From assembly GCA_046296435.1 (NCBI GenBank), contig JBKBLI010000010.1:1-64000 (forward strand): a stretch of 64,000 bases of DNA, written 5' to 3'. Below are positions 34,226 through 42,831 of this stretch, piece after piece; position 1 is the first letter of the stretch, and each line of letters begins with the position of its first letter. This stretch comes from M3007 sp046296435. Lineage in GTDB: Bacteria > Bacteroidota > Bacteroidia > Chitinophagales > Saprospiraceae. The position numbers and the translations under genes were made by a program. Under the pieces are notes generated by a model. That model had not been told where the DNA came from, did not search any database, and worked only from the letters and a program-made list of their open reading frames with translations.

Positions 34226-35683
34226 ATGAAGATCCGTTTTTTGAAAAATACGAACATTCGCCTTGCGCCTACGGCGCAGAATAATCAGCCGATTGGGGTG
34301 GTTTATCAAGGCGCAGTGATTGAAGTCAGGCCGGTGAGCGGCGATCAACTTAACGGCAATGCCGTGTGGTATGCAGACCAAAATGGTTGGTATTATTGGG
34401 GCGGCATGGCTGAAGCGCTTGAAGACAGCGCGCCGCCTCAGCCGCCGCTTCCTCCCGCATCCACTTCACAGCCCGCGCCCACGCCTCGGCCCCCGGTCAC
34501 TCCGGTTATTGAGAGTAGTGTTCCACCTGATTTTGAGGCTCCGCTCCGCGACCCGCTGCCTCCTCCTGACGACGCGCCGTGGATGCGCGACGCCATACCT
34601 GAGGGAGAGACCCGGTCGGCGCCCTCATTGCAGGAATTGGAGTCTATGGCTACGGGAAGCGCGACCAGAAGATCAGCCGTCTCTCCGCCGCCACTTGTAG
34701 AGACGCCCCAAGCCGACCCTCCGTCGCCTGACCGGATGCAGCGCCCTGACCTTCCCCAGCCGCGCCCGACCCCAACGCCGCCCGAACCGGACGTCCCGCC
34801 TCCCGATATGAGTAAACTCAACTGGGCTTTGCAGCGGCATAAGGTAGCTGAGACGTGGTGGGAACACGGGTTCAGGGGCCAAGGCATGCGCATCGCCATT
34901 ATTGGTACGGGCACAACCCCTGATCACCCGGATCTGGAACGGGTGCGGGATACGCTCTCTTTTCTGGCGACCGATGCTGCGGCATACGATGCGCATGGCC
35001 TGGGCATCCAATGCGCTATCATAGCCGCCGGCGCCGGTAGAATCCTCTATGGGGTGGCTCCTGAGGCCGATCTGTTGATTGCCAAGGTAGGCGACCAACC
35101 GCTGCTGATTACGCCAGATGGCCTGATAGCCGGAATGAATTGGGCCTTAGAAAGCGGCGCAGAAGTGATCCTGTCCCTTGCCGAGGTCCCTTTGCTTACG
35201 CCCGCCCAGAAGCGCGTGCTTCAGGACCTGGTCGCCGATGCTCTGTCGCGGGGTATCCCGGTGATCTCGCCCGTTGGCGTCACCTCCTCCCGGCAAATCG
35301 TCGAACGCTTTCCGGCGGCTTTGGACGGCGTCCTATCGGTGGGCGCACACGATCAATTCGACAAACGCTGTGCATTCTCGGCGATGAGCGAAAGTCTCGA
35401 TCTTTTAGCCCCTGCCGCCGGATTGCAATACTCCATGCCCGGCAAGCCGCCGCTTTCCGTATCGCGCAGCACCGCCATCGCCGCCGCTTATACGGCAGGC
35501 TTGGCCGCATTGGTCCTCCAATGGCGTCGTCTCAGCAAATTAGCTCCCGATGTGCAGGGACTCTATGCGTTGCTGTGCAACACCGCAATCTCCAAAGCGA
35601 TTCTCGAAACCAACAGAGACACGGAATACGGCGCCGGCTTATTGAATCCGGAATCCGTCTGGCGTGAACTCTCAAAAGCGTAA
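34226..35683 (+). CDS. SH3-like / subtilisin-fold pseudoprotease associated with the eCIS
   Basis: A 485-residue protein. Residues 1-70 look like a bacterial SH3 domain (IRFLKNTNIRLAPTAQNNQP, ...QNGWYYWGG); residues 75-200 are a proline-rich linker; residues about 205-480 have the S8 subtilase fold. The catalytic sites are degenerate. The Asp of the usual V-I-D-T-G is Gly227 (AIIGTGTTPDHPDL); His257 is kept (DAHGLG); the oxyanion Asn is Val352 (ISPVGV); and the catalytic Ser of GTSMA is Ala417 (RSTAIAAAYTAG). It is therefore predicted to be inactive and may act as a binding or scaffold module. No signal peptide. The gene sits between the eCIS membrane protein and the peptidoglycan-binding protein. 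Confidence 0.78.
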   Translation: MKIRFLKNTNIRLAPTAQNNQPIGVVYQGAVIEVRPVSGDQLNGNAVWYADQNGWYYWGGMAEALEDSAPPQPPLPPASTSQPAPTPRPPVTPVIESSVPPDFEAPLRDPLPPPDDAPWMRDAIPEGETRSAPSLQELESMATGSATRRSAVSPPPLVETPQADPPSPDRMQRPDLPQPRPTPTPPEPDVPPPDMSKLNWALQRHKVAETWWEHGFRGQGMRIAIIGTGTTPDHPDLERVRDTLSFLATDAAAYDAHGLGIQCAIIAAGAGRILYGVAPEADLLIAKVGDQPLLITPDGLIAGMNWALESGAEVILSLAEVPLLTPAQKRVLQDLVADALSRGIPVISPVGVTSSRQIVERFPAALDGVLSVGAHDQFDKRCAFSAMSESLDLLAPAAGLQYSMPGKPPLSVSRSTAIAAAYTAGLAALVLQWRRLSKLAPDVQGLYALLCNTAISKAILETNRDTEYGAGLLNPESVWRELSKA

Positions 35684-35849
35684 TTGGCTTTTTGATGAAA
35701 AAAAGCGCATAGAAAAAGGACATGGGCATGCCGGCTCCCCCTGCGCGCTTTACCCTTGCCTTTTTTTCAAAGAACAAAAACGCGTAGCTGATTTTTGCAA
35801 AAAAAAAGCGCCACGAGTTTGTCATTATTTACGGCCAACGCTTCCAATC

Positions 35850-36935
35850 ATGTCTGAACTATTACGTCAAATGGCCCAAAGCGGCAAAAGTATTTCAGTG
35901 AGCGACTTGTTGCTGCCTCAGAATATTCGTCTGGCAGAGCAAATCCAAACCCGTTTGTGCGATCTGGGCATTCTGGATCCGATCATCGACGGCGATGAAC
36001 GCCAACCTTTCGGTCCGGTGCGCAAAGCAGACGGCAGAGTGGGGGCCAATACCCGCGCGGCTATTTATTTGTTCCACCGTTATGCCAACCTGCCTCGGGT
36101 GGATAACTTTTTGAATACCGATTTTTTTCTGGCGCTGAACGATGCGTCTGCGGATCGCTTTTTTCCTGTGCAGTTCAACAACCGCCCCGACGACGATGGG
36201 CAAACCCGATTGGCGCGCCGCACACTGCGATACATGTTGAAAAAAGGCTACTGGATAGCCCGCGCGCCCGATATGTTCAATATCGTGTATGTAGAAGGCT
36301 TGGACGGCGACGGCAAACCCAACCCCGACCGACTCAATGAGTGGAATGACCGCCGCATGGTCATCCGTATCGCTCCGGGCGGTAGGCCCGAAATGTGGGT
36401 CAACGACCAGGCCAGCACTNNNNNNNNNNNNNNNNNNNNNNNNNNNNNNNNNNNNNNNNNNNNNNNNNNNNNNNNNNNNNNNNNNNNNNNNNNNNNNNNN
36501 NNNNNNNNNNNNNNNNNCGAGCCCGGCAAATACTACACCGAACGTCCGCTGCACCGCCTTGGCGCCGCCCGTATTGCTTTCGGGCAGTACAAAGCCTGGG
36601 TAGACGGCCTGCACAGGGGCGTCCAGCCTGCCTTAGTACAGCGCGGCCGTATTCGATTGCACCGCGATCTGAACCGCGATGGCTTTCGGAGCGTCAACGA
36701 CCCGATTGACGTGGGTACGGGATTTGGCATCAATCAGCACTCCACTTCGCCGCGTTATGATCCGGCTTATGTCGATCGATACAGCGCAGGCTGTCTCGTT
36801 GGCCGCCGGTATCGCTGGCATCTGCATTTTTTACACATCGTGCGTCAGGACACGCGATATGAGATGAACAAAGGCTATCTATTTATCTCGACCATAATCA
36901 ACGGGGCCGATTTGGCCCGTGTCGAGCCGATTTGA
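35850..36935 (+). CDS. Peptidoglycan-binding / L,D-transpeptidase-like protein, interrupted by N-run
   Basis: The start is chosen at MSELLRQMAQSGKSISVSDL; the frame is open 186 bp further upstream but that part is low-complexity and overlaps the prior gene. The N-terminal domain (residues about 25-80: LAEQIQTRLCDLGILD ... DGRVGANTRAAIYLFHRYAN) matches a peptidoglycan-binding 1 fold. The C-terminal domain has a His segment (GINQHSTS) and an SAGC315LVG motif, in the order expected for YkuD-type L,D-transpeptidases or related cysteine amidases. An N-run of 98 bases splits the middle. The protein could help particles cross, or cause lysis of, the producer wall, or act as a cell-wall effector. No signal peptide is evident. 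Confidence 0.68.
   Translation: MSELLRQMAQSGKSISVSDLLLPQNIRLAEQIQTRLCDLGILDPIIDGDERQPFGPVRKADGRVGANTRAAIYLFHRYANLPRVDNFLNTDFFLALNDASADRFFPVQFNNRPDDDGQTRLARRTLRYMLKKGYWIARAPDMFNIVYVEGLDGDGKPNPDRLNEWNDRRMVIRIAPGGRPEMWVNDQASTXXXXXXXXXXXXXXXXXXXXXXXXXXXXXXXXXEPGKYYTERPLHRLGAARIAFGQYKAWVDGLHRGVQPALVQRGRIRLHRDLNRDGFRSVNDPIDVGTGFGINQHSTSPRYDPAYVDRYSAGCLVGRRYRWHLHFLHIVRQDTRYEMNKGYLFISTIINGADLARVEPI
36420..36517. other. 98-base N-run
   Basis: The run lies inside the peptidoglycan-binding/transpeptidase-like gene. Direct joining of the flanks shifts the frame; two missing bases (or two plus a multiple of three), or one extra base at the join, would keep it. True size is unknown. Confidence 0.7.
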
Positions 36936-37027
36936 CCCAATGATGTTGAAGATATCCCATGATCGCGACCAGGCCTCTGGCAATAGCAATCAGTCGCCAA
37001 GCGTCAACAACCCGTGTTTTAAGCCGC

Positions 37028-38341
37028 ATGACTTCTAATCTCGAACGCGCGCTCGACTATTTAAGCGCTTTGACCCGCGCCCGGTTGACTGAATTTTTGG
37101 GCGGCACGCCCGAGCCGCTGCCCCAAATCTCGTTTACGGATCAAGGGGATCCGTTCACGCGTTTTATTCAGGAAAAAAGGCTAAGCGTAAGCGAGTTGGT
37201 AGCGCTTACTACAGCCTTAGCTCCGTATATCCGCCCGGGCTTGTTTGACGAGGCCGTGGCTGAACTATTGCCTAACGGAGGCGACCTCCCCGCGCTGGGC
37301 GGCGTCAAAACGGCTAACTCCCGCTACATGATTCCAACAGGCGAAACGGCGCTTTTTCTGTTAGGGGGACAGGATTTGGGCCGGCGCATGGCAGCCCAGC
37401 AGTTGTTCTCGGCGGCACATTTTTTCGCTGTCGAAAAAGTGCTTTCGATCGAAGAACTCAAGCCCGGCGACCCGCCCATGTGCGGGCGGCTGATTCCCGA
37501 TCCGGACTACGTAGATCTGTTTTTGACAGGACAGATTCAAACGCCAAAATTCGGCGCCAATTTTCCGGCTCGCCGCATTCAGACAGAAATGGAATGGGAT
37601 GATCTCGTGCTTGACGCACACACTCTGTCCCAGATCCGCGAATTAGAAAACTGGGTCCGTTACAACGACGCTCTGCTTCACGATTGGGAGATGTATCGAA
37701 AAGTAAAACCCGGGTACCGCGCCCTGTTTTTTGGGCCTCCGGGCACAGGCAAAACCCTTACGGCCTCTCTGCTCGGCAAATATACCGGCTGTGAGGTGTT
37801 TCGCGTCGATCTTTCGATGGTGATCAGCAAATTTATCGGCGAGACGGAGAAAAACCTTTCCGCGCTGTTCGACAAGGCCCAAAACAAAAACTGGATCCTC
37901 TTCTTCGACGAAGCGGACGCCATTTTCAGCAAACGGACAGGCGTGCGAGATGCCCACGACAAGTATGCCAATCAGGAAGTGTCCTACCTGCTCCAGCGTG
38001 TAGAAGACTATCCCGGCCTGACAATTCTCGCCTCTAACTTCAAAAGTAACATCGACGAAGCGTTTATCCGCCGCTTTAATGCGATGATCTATTTTGCCCC
38101 GCCGGGAGTAAGCGAACGGACGATACTTTGGGAAAAAAATATCCCGCGCATGGCGCAACTTGCCGACGATGTCAACCTTCGGGATCTTGCTCAGCGTTAC
38201 GAACTGACCGGCGCGCATATCGTCAACATTGTACAAAACGCATGTCTTAGGGTGCTGGGAAGGGGTGAGCGGGCCATTTGCGCCGACGATCTCCTCCATA
38301 GCATTCGCCGCGAATTGGCCAAAGAGGGAAAGTCAGTTTGA
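37028..38341 (+). CDS. eCIS AAA+ ATPase (Afp15-like)
   Basis: A 437-residue AAA+ protein; the ATG at 37028 (MTSNLERALDYLSALTRARL) is preferred over an in-frame ATG at 36959. Walker A GPPGTGKT at about residues 236-243, pore-loop region SKFIGETEKN, Walker B ILFFDEADAIF at about 290, sensor ILASNF and arginine-finger segment FIRRFN follow in the canonical order of the classic AAA clade. Afp15/Pvc15 ATPases are encoded in nearly all eCIS loci and are thought to act in cargo loading or assembly rather than sheath recycling. It is the last gene of the locus and is followed by a strong terminator. Confidence 0.92.
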   Translation: MTSNLERALDYLSALTRARLTEFLGGTPEPLPQISFTDQGDPFTRFIQEKRLSVSELVALTTALAPYIRPGLFDEAVAELLPNGGDLPALGGVKTANSRYMIPTGETALFLLGGQDLGRRMAAQQLFSAAHFFAVEKVLSIEELKPGDPPMCGRLIPDPDYVDLFLTGQIQTPKFGANFPARRIQTEMEWDDLVLDAHTLSQIRELENWVRYNDALLHDWEMYRKVKPGYRALFFGPPGTGKTLTASLLGKYTGCEVFRVDLSMVISKFIGETEKNLSALFDKAQNKNWILFFDEADAIFSKRTGVRDAHDKYANQEVSYLLQRVEDYPGLTILASNFKSNIDEAFIRRFNAMIYFAPPGVSERTILWEKNIPRMAQLADDVNLRDLAQRYELTGAHIVNIVQNACLRVLGRGERAICADDLLHSIRRELAKEGKSV

Positions 38342-38362
38342 TCGACTTGTCTTAACTTTCCG

Positions 38363-38400
38363 ATAGCCTACGCAGCAGGGCTGCGTAGGCTATTTTTTTT
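38363..38400 (+). terminator. Strong rho-independent terminator closing the eCIS locus
   Basis: A perfect 14-bp stem (38363-38376 with 38380-38393), a 3-nt loop AGG and a following T-run to 38400. It lies 22 bp after the ATPase stop. Confidence 0.95.
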
Positions 38401-38474
38401 GGAAAAAATGCCCGTCGTAACGCCCTAGGGCCGGCGGCGTCGCCCCGTCGCCTGATGAGCGCCTTTTCAAGTGA

Positions 38475-38509
38475 AAAAAGCAGCCCCGGCGGTATCATCG
38501 CCGGGGCTG
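38475..38509 (-). terminator. Rho-independent terminator of the TonB-dependent receptor gene
   Basis: A perfect 11-bp stem (38481-38491 with 38499-38509) and 7-nt loop. Read on the minus strand it is followed by six T (plus-strand A-run 38475-38480). It lies about 65 bp after the receptor stop codon. Confidence 0.92.
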
Positions 38510-38574
38510 TTGCATAGGGCGTCAATTGCTCGGGGCTGCATAAGCCCGCGAGGAGCGACCGCAGGCCCCGCCGC

Positions 38575-40767
38575 TCACCAGACCGGCGCGTAGCGCAAGG
38601 TGACGAACACGTGGCGTCCCGGGCCATTGATGCCGGAGGCAAAGGTCCGGTATTGCGTGTCGAGCAGATTGTCTGCGCCTGCCTGTATCATCAGCCCTAC
38701 GGGTAGGCGGTACTCGGCGCGCAGGTGGAAGGTCATCCAGGCCGGCATGCCCTCGGCCGGCGCGTAGCGTTGGTTGTCCTCGCCGGTCAGGTTGTAGCGC
38801 TCGATGGGTTTGCGGCCATTGAACACGGCAAACGCCTGCGCCCCGAATTGGCCCCGCGTCCAGCGACCGCCCACGCGGCCGTAGAGGGGCGGGATGTGAT
38901 CCAGCGGCCCCTCTTCGCCCGCCGATACGATCTGTCCGTAGGTGTATCCGCCCGACAGGAATAGCCCCCAGTGCGCGCCTATCGGTGCGTCGAGGTAACT
39001 CTGAAAGCCCCACATGCGCGCCCGGCGCGCGTTTTGGTTGGCCGCCACCTGGCTTAATACGCCGTCGTAGAGCAGCGAGTCCCGCCCGTCGAAGCGAAAA
39101 GGCTGCACCGTGATAGCATCTAAAAATAAAGTGTGCCACAAAGTGCTCTCCCAGCGCAGGCCCGAGGGGCGTCGCCAGACCAGACCCAGTTCGGGCGAGA
39201 GGGTTTTCTCCGGTTTCAGGTCGGGATTAGGCACGATCAGCAGACCCGGCGCCGAGTCGAACACCTTGCCCAGATCGTCCACATTGGGAACCCTAAATCC
39301 CGTGCTCGCGCCCATTTTCAGTTGCCAATGGCTGTTTAGCGCGTAGGTCGCATCGGCGCCGACCGACCATGTCAGGTTGCGCTGCCGCACCCGATCGAAC
39401 GGAAACTCAAAAAAGCGCTTGTCGCGAAACAGCGCATCCAGACCGGCTACGCCCACCCGAAATCCTTCGCTCAGGCGCCAGCGTTCGCCCTGCGCCGACC
39501 AGCGATGCGAGGCATATACCGCCGCCGAATACATCGCGCTGCCCCCGTCCGGATAGCGCGTGTCCAAGCCCATAACCTGCCCCGTCGCGATATTGACGCG
39601 CTCTGCGCGGGCGTGTACGGCGTTGTATTGAGCGTCTATGCCCGCCTGAAGGAGGTGGGCGCCGGACAGCCTGCGCTGCGCGTCAAGCGTAAATCCCCAT
39701 ACGTTGACGGTGTCAACGCGCCGCTGGAGGTTGTTGTTGCCGAAGCGGCGGTTGACCCTCCCCTCGGCTAATTGCTGAACGCTGAGCGTCGCCTGCGCCT
39801 GATCGAACCAGCCCAATTCGCATCCGCGCCAGGTATATGCGGCCATGGTCCTGCTTTGCGGTTCGTAGTACCATTCCGCAAAGCGAAGTCCGGTCGCAGC
39901 CAGATCGGTCAGGCGGTCGTAGCGCGGAATCTGCGAAGCGCCGCTGTGCTGGAGGTTGAGCGTGTGGCTATGTCGCGCGTTCGGACGCCAAAGCGCCTTC
40001 ACCATGCCGTCGTATTGCCGATATCCGCTTGGTCGCTGTATCAGCGGATCTGGATTGGCAATGAGGGTGTCGCGTCCGTCGCGCCGCTCGACGTAGAACG
40101 GGCGCTCGCCAAACAGATTGCCAAAGCGTTTGTTGCGCCCCATGCGCAGGTCGCCAAAATCCGAGTACGTCAGCGAGGTGAAGACCCCAAACCGGCTCCC
40201 GCCTACGCTCAGGTCAAGGTGCGCAGTCTTCTCCTGATTGGCGGAGCCGTAGCGGGCGAAAGCGCCGACTCGGGTAGTCGCCCTGCCGTCTTCGCTGAGT
40301 TCGGGATCCCTGGTCGCCATGTAGATCACCCCGCCCAGGGCATCGCTGCCGTACATGTTTGATGCCGGGCCGAAGAGCATTTCTATGCGAGACAAGGCGG
40401 CGTTGTCCACCGAGATGATGTTCTGCAGGTGGCCGGAGCGGTATATGGCGTTGTTCATGCGCACGCCGTCAATCACGAGCAGCACGCGGCTGGCTTCGAA
40501 ACCGCGCATCACAGGACTGCCTCCGCCCTGTTGGCTGCGCTGTACATAAACCGCGCCGCTGAATTGCGCCAGGTCGGCGGTAGTCTGGGCGTTGAGTTGG
40601 GCGATTTGGCGTTGGTTGAGGGTTTGGACGTGCTGGGCCGTTGCGCTGCGCCTGCCTTCGGTGCGCGTGGCCGAGATGATGGGTTCGTCGAGTACAATGG
40701 TATCCTGCTGCGCTTGCGCCCTGATACAGGCGGCCAGCAGTAAGTATGCGAAATATGCTTTTTTCAT
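38575..40767 (-). CDS. TonB-dependent outer-membrane receptor
   Basis: A 730-residue protein with a signal peptide (MKKAYFAYLLLAACIRAQAQ), a TonB-box-like DEPIISATRTEGRRS near residue 27, a plug domain (LAQFSGAVYVQRSQQGGGSP, VMRGFEASRVLLVIDGVRMN, RIEMLFGPASNMYGSDALGG) and a 22-strand-type barrel ending in an aromatic residue (RYAPVW). The FASRVLLVIDGVRMNNAIYRSGH plug and the FNGRKPIERYNLTGEDNQRY segment resemble haem/haemoglobin-type receptors, but substrate cannot be fixed from sequence. It is monocistronic, convergent with the eCIS locus, and bounded by its own terminator. Confidence 0.92.
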   Translation of the reverse strand: MKKAYFAYLLLAACIRAQAQQDTIVLDEPIISATRTEGRRSATAQHVQTLNQRQIAQLNAQTTADLAQFSGAVYVQRSQQGGGSPVMRGFEASRVLLVIDGVRMNNAIYRSGHLQNIISVDNAALSRIEMLFGPASNMYGSDALGGVIYMATRDPELSEDGRATTRVGAFARYGSANQEKTAHLDLSVGGSRFGVFTSLTYSDFGDLRMGRNKRFGNLFGERPFYVERRDGRDTLIANPDPLIQRPSGYRQYDGMVKALWRPNARHSHTLNLQHSGASQIPRYDRLTDLAATGLRFAEWYYEPQSRTMAAYTWRGCELGWFDQAQATLSVQQLAEGRVNRRFGNNNLQRRVDTVNVWGFTLDAQRRLSGAHLLQAGIDAQYNAVHARAERVNIATGQVMGLDTRYPDGGSAMYSAAVYASHRWSAQGERWRLSEGFRVGVAGLDALFRDKRFFEFPFDRVRQRNLTWSVGADATYALNSHWQLKMGASTGFRVPNVDDLGKVFDSAPGLLIVPNPDLKPEKTLSPELGLVWRRPSGLRWESTLWHTLFLDAITVQPFRFDGRDSLLYDGVLSQVAANQNARRARMWGFQSYLDAPIGAHWGLFLSGGYTYGQIVSAGEEGPLDHIPPLYGRVGGRWTRGQFGAQAFAVFNGRKPIERYNLTGEDNQRYAPAEGMPAWMTFHLRAEYRLPVGLMIQAGADNLLDTQYRTFASGINGPGRHVFVTLRYAPVW

Positions 40768-41040
40768 GTTTTACGAAAAATGAATTCTGCGTGACGCCGC
40801 GCGTGGCGGCGCCTCGCGGTCATAAACGAATCCTGACGGATAAGGTCTGCGCCTTATCCCGATTATAGAAAATACATTCGCGACCTTGTCTGCACGCGCC
40901 ATAGCGCGGTATGCATCGCGAGAGCGAACGTATGCCCGCTCTTCAGACCCACGCCCTGCCCGCGCGTCCCCCCTTTTCTTAATTTTTTTCAAAAAAATAG
41001 ACGCGCTTGATCGGGGCGGTCGCTGACGGAGGTCGCCATA
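40768..41040. other. Upstream region of the receptor with an 8-bp inverted repeat
   Basis: No gene is supported here. GGATAAGG (40838-40845) and CCTTATCC (40852-40859) form a perfect inverted repeat about 70-90 bp upstream of the receptor start, and could be an operator or an RNA hairpin. A T7-C-A7 near-palindrome lies at 40983-40997. Confidence 0.4.
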
Positions 41041-41592
41041 TCATCTTCCGAATGAAACCCAAAGGGCTATTCGGGTAAAAAGGGTAGGGCGCTTAGGGGG
41101 AGGAGAGAGGGGTGAGGGCGCACACTGGGCCTGGCCCTCAGGAGGGGCAGGCGGGCTTGAGCGCTTAGGAGGCTCGGCGCCGCGCGCAAGGTCGGGGAGC
41201 GATTCGACGAGCAGATAGACCGCGTTGAGCCAGAGCCTGAGGGCCAGCGCGGCGGGAGTATCTGCCGGCGCGGCAGGCGTCGACTTTTGCCACACTGTGC
41301 GCAAGGCAGTCTCAATCTCGTCGCGCCAGAGCCACAAAAGCAGGGTATCTGGGCCGCAGAGCTCGCGTCGCATGATGTCGAACCAGACGCCATTGAGCGC
41401 AAGTTCGTTTTTTTCAATGAGCGCAGCCTTCAGGTCGTTTGCGCTCATGCGCATGGGGATCAGACCCTGCGTATGGCCCCGGCGTGCGAGACGTTCGGCA
41501 TGGGTTTTTTGGAAGCGCCAGGCGATGCGCCAACTCAGGCTCTGAAGCGACAGAATACACAGCAAGAAGCCCGCGCTCCAGACCCTGAACAT
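41041..41592 (-). CDS. Hypothetical membrane-anchored protein
   Basis: About 183 residues if started at MFRVWSAGFLLCILSLQSLS, which places a single hydrophobic anchor at the N-terminus; the frame extends 26 codons upstream with a less likely start. After the anchor there is a helical soluble region (LIPMRMSANDLKAALIEKNE ... LLLWLWRDEIETALRTVWQK) and a proline-rich C-terminus ending ALWVSFGR. No family is recognised. It stands alone between the receptor and the divergent TraB-type gene. Confidence 0.5.
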   Translation of the reverse strand: MFRVWSAGFLLCILSLQSLSWRIAWRFQKTHAERLARRGHTQGLIPMRMSANDLKAALIEKNELALNGVWFDIMRRELCGPDTLLLWLWRDEIETALRTVWQKSTPAAPADTPAALALRLWLNAVYLLVESLPDLARGAEPPKRSSPPAPPEGQAQCAPSPLSPPPKRPTLFTRIALWVSFGR

Positions 41593-41910
41593 GTCGGAGC
41601 GCCGCCATAACCCTCGGACGGGCGCTATTGTGGCGCGCAGTGTTGGCCGCATGCCGCAAAGTAAGCGCATGATAGTCTGATCTGATCATTTTTTTGGCCT
41701 TGGCGCCCGCAGGTTTATCCTTTGCAGCCCGTAAGGGGCAAAAGCGGCAAACTTCTCCCCGGTATGCGTCCATTAGCGTCTGCGGGCGGAATACTGTTCA
41801 GGGCTTTGCTTGCCCGCCCTTTGCGCTTGAACTAAAGCTGTCGTTCTGACGTTAAATATGTATCTTTTGGCCGGAAAAATGCATCCAACCCGGCCTTTGA
41901 TTTTTTAGAT
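41593..41910. other. Divergent intergenic region
   Basis: 318 bp between a minus-strand and a plus-strand gene. It should hold both promoters, but only a near-match TATCTTTTG (from 41861, one base too long for the -7 consensus) is seen, about 40 bp before the TraB-type gene. Confidence 0.4.
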
Positions 41911-42831
41911 ATGCACATCACCCGCATTTGCGTCATACTGACTGTTGCGCTCCTACTCGGCGCTTGCGCCGGCCGAAAGGCGGCGGTCTATGCCCCTGAG
42001 CAGTTGCTCCCTTCCGAAAACGCCCTGCTGTGGCGCATCAGCGGCAAGGGGATGAAGCAGGAGTCCTATCTGTACGGTACGATCCACGTGATCCCCAAGG
42101 CAGAATTCAGACTTTCAGAGCAGGCCCGCGCTGCGCTGGAGCGTTCGCGCCGCGTCGCTTTTGAGATCGACATGCGCGATATGACCAATCTGCGCGCCCA
42201 GTTCAACATGCTGGGCAAAGCGTCGATGCGCGACGGCATGACGCTGAGCAAGTTGCTCTCTGAAGAGGACTATCAACTCGTCAAGACCCGCATGTCTGAG
42301 AGGGGGCTGCCCATGATCGGCCCTTTGGAGCGCGTCAAACCTTTGTTCCTGAGCATGATGCTCGGATCGGATGATGAAGTGGGCGGGAGCCGACAGGCTA
42401 TGACCTCCGTTGAAATGGAACTCTACAGAATGTGCAGAAAAAAACGCCTCGAAAGCGCCGGATTAGAGACGATAGACTATCAGTTGTCTTTGTTCGATAG
42501 CATCCCCTACGAGGCGCAGGCCCGCATGTTGGTGGAGGCGGTGCGCGGGGCCGACGCCAACAACGCGGACGAATTGTCGAAGATGTTTGAAATGTATGCC
42601 CGCCAAGATATCAACGCCATGCAAAAATCCATCAGCAGCGACGACGAAGGCTTAATGAAGTACGAGCGCTTGCTCTTGACCCAACGCAATCAAAACTGGA
42701 TCCCGGTCATGGAGCGTATGATGCGCGAAAAGACTACGTTTTTTGCCGTAGGCGCAGGGCACTTGGCCGGACCTCAAGGGGTGATTGCACTGCTTCGGGG
42801 CCGGGGCTACCGTGTGGACGCAATTCAGTAA
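41911..42831 (+). CDS. TraB/GumN-family lipoprotein (Tiki-like metalloprotease fold)
   Basis: A 306-residue protein with a lipoprotein signal (MHITRICVILTVALLLGAC, lipobox LLGAC). The N-terminal LLWRISGKGMKQESYLYGTI-H motif, the ALERSRRVAFEIDM block, and the C-terminal FFAVGAGHLAGPQGVIALLR-GRGYRV block are diagnostic of the TraB/GumN/PrgY superfamily. Conserved GTIH and VGAGHL histidines are retained. Family members include metal-dependent proteases; in bacteria the physiological substrate is usually unknown. Monocistronic, followed by T-rich near-palindromes. Confidence 0.9.
   Translation: MHITRICVILTVALLLGACAGRKAAVYAPEQLLPSENALLWRISGKGMKQESYLYGTIHVIPKAEFRLSEQARAALERSRRVAFEIDMRDMTNLRAQFNMLGKASMRDGMTLSKLLSEEDYQLVKTRMSERGLPMIGPLERVKPLFLSMMLGSDDEVGGSRQAMTSVEMELYRMCRKKRLESAGLETIDYQLSLFDSIPYEAQARMLVEAVRGADANNADELSKMFEMYARQDINAMQKSISSDDEGLMKYERLLLTQRNQNWIPVMERMMREKTTFFAVGAGHLAGPQGVIALLRGRGYRVDAIQ

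Noticed and set aside
35664..35849. Upstream extension of the peptidoglycan-binding protein
   Set aside because: It overlaps the preceding stop region, is Lys/Cys-rich low-complexity sequence and lacks family features.
6778..38341. Reading the contractile locus as a type VI secretion system or a prophage
   Set aside because: There is one full-length sheath (not TssB/TssC halves), no TssJLM membrane complex, no ClpV, and no phage replication, packaging, capsid or integrase genes. DUF4255, DUF4157 and Afp15-like ATPase genes point to eCIS.
40771..40992. 73-codon minus-strand frame upstream of the receptor
   Set aside because: It overlaps the receptor start and the inverted repeat, and shows no domain.
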